DNA of 27,041 nucleotides, taken from the IMG/VR virus record IMGVR_UViG_3300007735_000557, positions 1 through 27,041 of that record; one strand, given 5' to 3'. A program made the position numbers and the translations under genes. Numbering within the stretch: position 1 is the first letter of the stretch; every line of letters begins with the position of its first letter. The stretch is from a virus. Shown here piece after piece: positions 21,360 to 27,041 of the stretch. The notes beneath the pieces were generated by a model that made no database searches, had not been told where the DNA came from, and was given only the letters and a program-made list of their open reading frames with translations.

Positions 21360-23930
21360 TTACAAATATAAGCCAAGGTCTTGACTGCCATAATAATCGC
21401 CAGTACCAAATGAGGTTGATGGTGTGCTCATAGCAGTGAATGATGGCACACCGCTAAATAATCCACCTAATAAACCACCCGCAGCCTGACCAAATGCAGG
21501 CGAAGCACCCAAACCACCTAATAATGTTGAATATGGATTAGTTGTAGCGGCTTTTCCAGTTGCAAGTGCCACACTTTGTTCTGCGCCACGCAGTCCTAAT
21601 TGACCAACATTAGCACCCGATTGCGCTTGTTGTTGAGCAAGAGATAAGCCCATAGTAAAAGGTTGTTGAGCAAGTTGCTCTAAGTTCTGAACACCACCTA
21701 AAGCAGTTGCATAAGGCGCATAAGCGGCTTGCTGACCACCATAATACTGACCCATTAGTGCTGAACCTTGGTTCAATAAGCCAGAACCAAAACCAAGTCT
21801 TTGTTGCTCTAATGCTTGTTGACTAGCCAAAGCATTCATACCGAACTGTTGACCTTGAATTCCTAACTGTTGACCTGCACCAATCAAGTTAGAGCCAAAC
21901 TGTTGACCTTGAATTCCTAATTGTTGTCCAGTACCAATCAAATTAGCACCAAATTGTTGACCTTGAATGCCAAGTTGTTGACCAGTTCCAACTAAACCCG
22001 CACCAAACTGAACTTGTTGTTGACCAGCTTGTTGAGCATTAGCCGCCAATTGAGCTTCTTGTTGCGCACGAGCGTTATACAAAGCCTGTAGTTCAGGAGT
22101 TGTAGCACCCAAATTACCGCCTTGAGCAACAGATAGACCTGCACGACCCTGTTGTTGAAGTTTGTTTTGCAAATTAGCTAACTCCAACTCTCTGCCTGGT
22201 TGCAACAAAGCCATCTGCTGATTCAGATAGTTCTGAGCAACTTGTTCAGGAGACTGAGCAAGATATTGACCTCCAAGCGCAGTTAAACGCTGGCTTTCTG
22301 GCGATAATGATAAATAACCCTGACCAAGAGTAGATATTTGTTTACTCTCTGGAGACTGCGTTAAATAATCACCACCAAGTGCAGTCAAACGCTTGCTCTC
22401 AGGAGATTGAGCTAAATATTGAGAAGCAATGTCTCCCAAACGTGTATCAGCTGGAGCATTAAGAATGCCTTGACCTAAACCAAAGAGACTCTGTGCGCCA
22501 GTTTGTAAGGGTGCATAAAGTGCTTGAGCACCCTCTGCTTGTTGCAAACCCTGTTCTGCCAACTTAACCAATCTGTCCTGAGCGTTTTTAGCTTGTGGAT
22601 CAAGGGTATACCCCGCACTGGTCAATCTACCTGTTACTGGATCAGTAACAAATTGAGAAGTTCCAAAACGAGTAGTCATGCCAATTGGTGTGAACGCTGC
22701 AGCTTGTTTGGCGGCAGCAGTTTCGGCATCAATTTTTTGTTGGGCAGCAAGTGCCGCTTCTTTAGAAGTCCCTTGTTGTAAAAGACCAGCACCAGTAGTT
22801 AAGCCACCTGAAAGCAAAGAACCAATTTGAGAGGCAGTTAAGCCGCCTGCCCCCGATAGCAAACCAGTAGTAGCCGCAGTAGTCAAACCAGTAGTAACTG
22901 CTCTAGCGGCAGTAGAAGCGGCAAGATTAGCAGCAGTGAGTCTTGCGGCAGCCGCATCTGCAGCGGCCTTGGCAGTGGCGGCATCTTGGGCGGCTTTAGC
23001 GGCAGCGGCAGCGGCAGCAGCTTTAGTAGCCGCATCAGCACCAATCGCAGCGTCAGCGGCAGCCTTTGCAGCAGCAGCGTCAGCCGCAGCCTTTGCAGCC
23101 GCAGCAGATTTAGCAGCAGCCGCATCAGCGGCAGCCTTAGCCGAAGCAGCATCAGCAGCAGTTTTTGTAGCAGCGGCATCAGCAGTTGCTTTTGCGGTAG
23201 CAGCGTCAGCAGCAGCTTTGGCGGCAGCAGCATCTGCGGTAATCTTAGCCTGAGCCGCAGCATCAGCCGCTAATTTATCTGCTACAGATTTACTTGTAAT
23301 ACCAGCCGCTTCACCTACTGTAACTCCACTGCCACCTGTTAAGTTTGTCAATGTTCCAACTTCAGCACCAGTAGTTAATGCACCTGCAAGACTTGTAGCT
23401 CCTGCAGTACCACCAGCACCACCAAGTGCTAAGTCTGTTGCGGCAAGTTGAGAAGCAGTTAAACCAGTAGTCCCAAGAGTTGTAGCACCAGTGCCAAGAC
23501 CTGCTAATGCTGCACCACCAAATAAACCTAATGCACCTAATGCAAACTCACCCAAACCACTTTCTACTTTTTGTTGTTTACCAGTTCTTTCAAGTTCACC
23601 AGTACCACTATATTGGTTATAAGAACCACCAGTTAGATTGTCGCCAACTTTGTATGTATAGACATTCTGCAAACCACCAATTTGTTGATCCTCACCAGAA
23701 CCAATAACTTGGTAATTAGGTTGAACAATGGTGTCGCCTAAAATGATGGTTTGACCAGGAGGTACATTTACCGCAACACGAGCCGCAACTGCGCCCTCAT
23801 CCAAGCCAACAGCTTGAGCCATTTGAGCAGGAGACACTCCATATTGCTCCATAGCAGAGACAATTTGGGCATCACTCATGCCTGGATTAGCAAGTAAAAA
23901 ATCTACAATTTGTGCGCTAGTAATGGCCAT
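21360..23930 (-). CDS. Large low-complexity virion protein with TolA-like alanine helix
   Basis: This is an 856-residue protein. Residues 1-50 are a small helical domain (FLLANPGMSDAQIVSAMEQY, then GVSPAQMAQAVG). Next is a soluble part, then a Gly/Ala/Thr-rich hydrophobic stretch (about 128-215). Residues about 217-335 are an Ala/Lys/Asp repeat (KAAADAAAAK units), like the long helix of TolA. Four 17-residue repeats (YLAQSPESKRLTALGGD type, about 501-560) and three 18-residue repeats (GTGQQLGIQGQQFGANLI type, about 640-697) follow. It is probably an internal virion or tail-needle-like protein. The ATG has GGAG six bases upstream. It ends nine bases before the next gene. Confidence 0.6.
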   Translation of the reverse strand: MAITSAQIVDFLLANPGMSDAQIVSAMEQYGVSPAQMAQAVGLDEGAVAARVAVNVPPGQTIILGDTIVQPNYQVIGSGEDQQIGGLQNVYTYKVGDNLTGGSYNQYSGTGELERTGKQQKVESGLGEFALGALGLFGGAALAGLGTGATTLGTTGLTASQLAATDLALGGAGGTAGATSLAGALTTGAEVGTLTNLTGGSGVTVGEAAGITSKSVADKLAADAAAQAKITADAAAAKAAADAATAKATADAAATKTAADAASAKAAADAAAAKSAAAAKAAADAAAAKAAADAAIGADAATKAAAAAAAAKAAQDAATAKAAADAAAARLTAANLAASTAARAVTTGLTTAATTGLLSGAGGLTASQIGSLLSGGLTTGAGLLQQGTSKEAALAAQQKIDAETAAAKQAAAFTPIGMTTRFGTSQFVTDPVTGRLTSAGYTLDPQAKNAQDRLVKLAEQGLQQAEGAQALYAPLQTGAQSLFGLGQGILNAPADTRLGDIASQYLAQSPESKRLTALGGDYLTQSPESKQISTLGQGYLSLSPESQRLTALGGQYLAQSPEQVAQNYLNQQMALLQPGRELELANLQNKLQQQGRAGLSVAQGGNLGATTPELQALYNARAQQEAQLAANAQQAGQQQVQFGAGLVGTGQQLGIQGQQFGANLIGTGQQLGIQGQQFGSNLIGAGQQLGIQGQQFGMNALASQQALEQQRLGFGSGLLNQGSALMGQYYGGQQAAYAPYATALGGVQNLEQLAQQPFTMGLSLAQQQAQSGANVGQLGLRGAEQSVALATGKAATTNPYSTLLGGLGASPAFGQAAGGLLGGLFSGVPSFTAMSTPSTSFGTGDYYGSQDLGLYL
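21838..22010 (-). repeat. Three 54-bp tandem repeats within the 856-residue gene
   Basis: Three consecutive copies encode GTGQQLGIQGQQFGANLI-like units of 18 residues; the DNA copies keep CAACTGTTGACC..GAAT.CC patterns on the plus strand, with scattered third-position changes. The set is a coding minisatellite and could vary in copy number between relatives. Confidence 0.75.
22255..22430 (-). repeat. Four 51-bp degenerate repeats within the 856-residue gene
   Basis: Units of 17 residues repeat as YLAQSPESKRLTALGGD, YLTQSPESKQISTLGQG, YLSLSPESQRLTALGGQ and a partial YLAQSPEQVAQ. The DNA is more diverged than the 54-bp set, so it is probably older. Confidence 0.7.
22925..23280 (-). repeat. Alanine-codon-rich repeat encoding a TolA-like helix
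   Basis: On the minus strand GCN codons broken by AAA/GCT/GAT recur, encoding about 118 residues of AAADAAAAKAAADA-type sequence. The long antisense open frames here are a by-product of this composition, not genes. The repeat is likely to be a long, rigid helix. Confidence 0.75.
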
Positions 23931-23948
23931 ATTTTTCTCCTGTGCTTA

Positions 23949-24441
23949 TTATGGCTTAACTGGCCATGTAATTGTCCAAGGAAAGCCTGTTTGGTCAGGA
24001 ACATCCCTCAATGCTTGGCAGTAGTCTTTCCACTCTTGAGATGGTGTCATATCACTGCGAAATCTCCAATCAGTCTCAGCTAACTTAGCATCCCTTGAAG
24101 AACGAACACTCTTAGCCTGTTCAGCATCCTTAGTAGCTTTGTAAGCCACTTCTTGTTCAGAAGCAGTAGTAGTTTCACCATCTAGGACTTGGTCAATGAA
24201 GATTGGGCCAAGAACATATTTTGTGTACCACTTACCATCAATTTGCTCAATACCAGAGCTTGAGAGTATTGATAAACAGTTCCGCCAGTTGCTTGTGCGC
24301 CTTCAAAGACTACATCAGCACCCAAGCCTCTAAGACTTCAGTTGTTGTTATTTCCCATGATGGGCCACCATTGGCTTTTGTGTATGCACGAAATTCACTT
24401 TCGTACATGACTGCGTTTGTTTCTCTAATTCGTACTTGCAT
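23949..24441 (-). pseudogene. Tail/fibre assembly chaperone gene broken by two frameshifts
   Basis: The ATG at 24441 (AGGAA five bases upstream) opens MQVRIRETNAVMYESEFRAY...TTTEVLEA, but the frame stops at 24310. The expected protein continues in a second frame (LGADVVFEGAQATGGTVYQY) and then a third (GIEQIDGKWYTKYVLGPIFI... to EWKDYCQALRDVPDQTGF and WPVKP*), ending at 23949. Joining these gives a chaperone-like protein of about 165 residues with the usual KWYTKYVLGPIF and QALRDVPDQTGFPW motifs of phage tail-fibre assembly/tail chaperone proteins. Both breaks are one-base losses, near 24323-24327 (after GAG-GC) and 24255-24261 (after CAA-GC). They may be real inactivation or sequencing errors; the last frame's GTG at 24149 could give a 66-residue product. 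Confidence 0.8.
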
Positions 24442-24449
24442 GATGTTCC

Positions 24450-26429
24450 TTATGCGATAGCCAAAAAGATGAATGTGCCACCACTTGCATTGATAGCGGC
24501 TGGTGCAGTTAAACTAATCTCAAACCCTAAACTGTAGGTGTCAATATAGTCGGTACTTGTCACTTCAGCGGCTGTGCTGTTTAAAAGCAAGTAAGGGTCA
24601 TTTCCCGCCACAATGCCTCGTGCTGAGTCCCACACATACCAGTCACCTGTGCTGTCTGTGCGCTTAATAAGAACAAACCTTGCCCCTGCTGTAAAGCCAC
24701 AATCAATTTGCTTTGTAGTTGCCGTTCCTGTGTAACTTCCTACTTTGGAAACACCTGCGCAAGTTGCAAATAGGTAGGCAACGTAAGTTGCGCCTGAAGC
24801 ATTAACAGTTGTGTGAGTACCAAGACTGAAAACAGAAGATGTAGGGGCAGTATTATTCCATCTCGTGGCAGAAACAGATGTAGCACCTGTAAGATTTAAT
24901 TCAATTATGTTGGTTGCCCCAAGTGCTGCTTGATATACTTCCCAATCAGCCGCCACACTACGTTTTTTAACAATTATCATTTCAGGCACGACACCCAAAT
25001 TGTGCGTTAGTGTTCTATTGGCCCCCGTCCCTGTATAGCAAACCTCATCCATAAAAGATGGCGCACGTCTAAAAAACCAATTTACATACGTATTGCCACT
25101 TGTATTTGTTTGCCCATTTACATCAGTACCTGTGTTATCAGCACCTAGAGTAACACCACTCATGTCATAAGATAGCAACCCATTTGTTGTGGTTGATGAT
25201 TCTGCATTGGTAGTGGTTGTTCTTAATGCTGGATTTGTTCCTCTCAGCCTGTCCCTAGTAACACCTTCATTTGCTGAACCTGCTGACCTACCTTTAGTAA
25301 TCATAAGGTCAGGAGGAAATCCAACACCTGTAAGTGCATTTGTTGTTCCATTGCCTGTGTAAGCAACAGGACTAAACACACTCGTCCCACTCGTAGGCAC
25401 TTTCATTGGGCCTCTACGAATGGCGATGTAGATGTACGTTCCAGAGCCACTATTTACCTGTTGGTCTAGTGTCTCTAATGAAAATCCTGTTGCGTTAATT
25501 GAAATAAAATTTGTAGCAGTTGTCTCAGCACCAACGTCTTGAGCCATTAAAAATGGGTCATTTCCACCAGTAACAATTCCACGCATATTGTCGTACATTG
25601 TCCATGCTTGCGCTGAATCCTCTCTCTTAATCATTAACCATTGAGGCTCATACCCAAGAGTAATTATGTTACCTGCCGCACCTGTTCCCGCATAAGACCC
25701 GCAAGAGATTACATTGTCTGTACCAGTTAGCCCAAAGCCTCCTGCGTCATTAGCAAACAAATATGCAACAAATGTCTGACCATTTGCGTTTGTGTTGTTT
25801 GCTGTTCCAACCCTAAAAGTCGTGCTAGTTGGTGCTGTTGTCGTAAAGTATGTTGAATCAGAAACTGAGGCATCTGTTGCGTTCAATACAAGATATGAGC
25901 CACTGGCTAATGACCTATGATACACCGCCCAACCACTAGCGGTACTTCTTGATTTAACAAGTATCATTGCTGGCACTGAGCCTAGATTATGAGCAATATT
26001 TCGGTTTGCTCCATTTCCAGTAAAAGTTACAACATCAAAAAATTTTGGTTGCTCTCTAAATGTCCAAGAAGCATAAGTATTTCCAGACCCATTAACATTT
26101 CCACTAGCACCTAATGCAAAACCAGAAGTTGTAAAACTTGTTAAAGTTGTAGCTCCAGTTGCTTGTGCGTTTGTTGCATTTGAAAATAAATAATTAGTTG
26201 CGCCTCTTGAAGTATCAAACAAATAGTGGTCTACAGCACCATTTCTGCTTTTAATCCATGTTAATCCACCTTTAGTAGACAAGTCAATACCATTGGTGAT
26301 GGTCTGTGTAGAGCCGTTGCCTGTGTAGAGGTATGTTGAAAACACATCCTCAATGTACTGAGGAACAGCAGCCGCACCACCACCAAAGGCATCATAAGAA
26401 GCTGCACCACTTGTTGCTTGTAATGGCAT
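24450..26429 (-). CDS. Receptor-binding/tail fibre protein with six tandem modules
   Basis: This is a 659-residue protein. Six modules of about 95-105 residues start at about 35, 136, 246, 357, 465 and 566. Each opens with (Y/F)TGxG, has a P..(M/L)I.K.R...W..Y core, and ends with a G.T(Y/F)..(Y/W).F-type strand. They are arranged ABC-ABC, so residues 34-341 and 356-659 are near-copies: TGNGANRNIAHNLG at 137 against TGTGANRTLTHNLG at 466, and DSAQAWTMYDNMRGIVTGGN at 271 against DSTGDWYVWDSARGIVAGN at 592. The modules resemble DUF7483-type phage fibre domains with a concanavalin-like fold. It probably binds the host surface. It starts four bases after the upstream fibre gene's stop. Confidence 0.8.
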   Translation of the reverse strand: MPLQATSGAASYDAFGGGAAAVPQYIEDVFSTYLYTGNGSTQTITNGIDLSTKGGLTWIKSRNGAVDHYLFDTSRGATNYLFSNATNAQATGATTLTSFTTSGFALGASGNVNGSGNTYASWTFREQPKFFDVVTFTGNGANRNIAHNLGSVPAMILVKSRSTASGWAVYHRSLASGSYLVLNATDASVSDSTYFTTTAPTSTTFRVGTANNTNANGQTFVAYLFANDAGGFGLTGTDNVISCGSYAGTGAAGNIITLGYEPQWLMIKREDSAQAWTMYDNMRGIVTGGNDPFLMAQDVGAETTATNFISINATGFSLETLDQQVNSGSGTYIYIAIRRGPMKVPTSGTSVFSPVAYTGNGTTNALTGVGFPPDLMITKGRSAGSANEGVTRDRLRGTNPALRTTTTNAESSTTTNGLLSYDMSGVTLGADNTGTDVNGQTNTSGNTYVNWFFRRAPSFMDEVCYTGTGANRTLTHNLGVVPEMIIVKKRSVAADWEVYQAALGATNIIELNLTGATSVSATRWNNTAPTSSVFSLGTHTTVNASGATYVAYLFATCAGVSKVGSYTGTATTKQIDCGFTAGARFVLIKRTDSTGDWYVWDSARGIVAGNDPYLLLNSTAAEVTSTDYIDTYSLGFEISLTAPAAINASGGTFIFLAIA

Positions 26430-26432
26430 GGT

Positions 26433-27041
26433 TTAAGCCTTAAATTGTGTGTTGCTTGCCAAGACTGTGAAAGTCGCACTACCTGTCTTAATAATCAAAT
26501 ATCTGTAAGAATCAATGCCACTAGCATTTCCCGCAGTAGGCGCACCACCTAGCCAACGAGTTGTAACTCCAGAGGTTGTACCATCAACTTGAACTACGTT
26601 GTTGTAGTAAGCCGTAGAGCCTTGAGTAACCAAGAAAGCTACAGTCATTGATTGACCCGTACTCATCAAAGTATTCAATGAAGTACCGCTAGAGGCTCTA
26701 AAGTTGACAGTCCAATTAGCACTTGCATTACTTGTGTAGTACAAGACTGACTGCGTGGTGATGTCATAGTTGATTGTGCCTGTAGCTGCTGTAGCTGATA
26801 CTGTTGCAACCTCTGCTGCATCGTTTAAGACAATGGCAGTAGCTGATGATGTGCCTGAGAATGTCTGTGTGCCAGTAAAGGTGTTGGCTACATTGACAAC
26901 AGGGATGTTAGCCCCTGCTAGAGTGGATGCACCCGTACCACCATTCCCAATAGGGAGAGTTCCTGTTACACCTGTAGACAAGGGAAGTCCACTGGCGTTA
27001 GTCAAAGTACCACTAGCAGGCGTTCCCAATACGGGAGCAGT
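26433..27041 (-). CDS. Tail fibre/spike protein, C-terminal part (runs off the right edge)
   Basis: The frame is open to the window edge, with the last visible codons reading [20 protein letters not shown] and then [20 protein letters not shown]. These [10 protein letters not shown] and NGGTGA motifs are standard in phage tail fibre and spike proteins, usually just before the C-terminal domain. About 203 residues are visible, ending [14 protein letters not shown]. The start lies beyond 27041. The C-terminal 120 residues ([20 protein letters not shown]..., [20 protein letters not shown]) form a beta-rich domain also seen at the end of other phage fibres. The receptor-binding gene follows after a 3-nt gap. 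Confidence 0.82.
   Translation of the reverse strand, partial: TAPVLGTPASGTLTNASGLPLSTGVTGTLPIGNGGTGASTLAGANIPVVNVANTFTGTQTFSGTSSATAIVLNDAAEVATVSATAATGTINYDITTQSVLYYTSNASANWTVNFRASSGTSLNTLMSTGQSMTVAFLVTQGSTAYYNNVVQVDGTTSGVTTRWLGGAPTAGNASGIDSYRYLIIKTGSATFTVLASNTQFKA

Noticed and set aside
22936-23273. Alanine- or serine-rich proteins on the plus strand opposite the Ala repeat
   Set aside because: They are composition by-products of the GCN repeat on the minus strand, with no ribosome sites.
24255-24327. Programmed frameshift in the tail chaperone gene
   Set aside because: Two -1 shifts would be needed, both at GCT-T, with no slippery X-XXY-YYZ heptamer or clear stimulatory structure.
1-27041. 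tRNA or other structured RNA genes
   Set aside because: No cloverleaf-like sequence with a TTCGA-type T-arm in the right setting was noticed on either strand. A computed search was not possible.

Overview
The window is most of the genome of a tailed double-stranded DNA bacteriophage (Caudoviricetes). It holds terminase, portal, scaffold, major capsid, endolysin, holin-like and fibre genes, and no tRNA, rRNA, integrase or bacterial housekeeping gene was recognised. Large glycine/alanine/glutamine-rich proteins in the position of internal virion (ejection) proteins, and the P22/N4-like look of the portal and capsid genes, suggest a podovirus-like virion. This is inference, because the tail-tube genes are not in the window. 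A GH24 endolysin, a 3-TM holin-like protein and an exported protein point to a Gram-negative host. The base composition and the freshwater-phage look of many proteins fit a betaproteobacterium, but the host cannot be proven here. Both edges cut through virion genes (capsid on the left, fibre on the right). The unseen part is probably the tail-tube/adaptor block joining them on a circular or permuted map.

Layout. (1) 1-5501, minus strand: head and packaging genes, read right to left as small-terminase candidate, TerL, portal, small protein, zinc ribbon, scaffold, major capsid. (2) 5502-5918: non-coding, with a long G/C inverted repeat, an AT-rich part and four DnaA-box-like 9-mers in 89 bp; a candidate origin and/or packaging region. 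(3) 5919-9056, minus strand: Cro/YdaS-like regulator, TOPRIM-helicase fusion, RusA-like resolvase and a small protein. A striking array of 13 copies of the 7-mer TCGGTAC, with a 22-bp perfect palindrome, lies between the helicase and rusA and runs into the 3' end of the helicase gene. (4) 9057-9226: divergent control region with a near-consensus sigma70 promoter and repeated TCTAGC half-sites. (5) 9227-15472, plus strand: early operon of small proteins, a Sak4-type annealing ATPase, a DUF669 ssDNA-binding-like protein, a Cas4/AddB-like nuclease, a superfamily 2 helicase and small accessory proteins. (6) 15462-27041, minus strand: late genes for fibre, receptor-binding protein, a frame-broken tail/fibre assembly chaperone, three large probable internal virion proteins, small membrane or exported proteins, holin and endolysin.

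How it fits together. The divergent region at about 9.1 kb probably switches between the leftward replication genes and the rightward recombination operon under the Cro-like protein. The fused TOPRIM-helicase would start replication near the DnaA-box cluster and/or the TCGGTAC array. Sak4, the DUF669 protein, the nuclease, the helicase and RusA would process replication and recombination intermediates into concatemers. TerS/TerL would then package these through the portal into scaffolded procapsids. Most neighbouring genes are coupled by 1-17 nt overlaps, mainly ATGA. The most unusual features are the TCGGTAC array, the DnaA-box/inverted-repeat region, and the six-module (ABC-ABC) receptor-binding protein.
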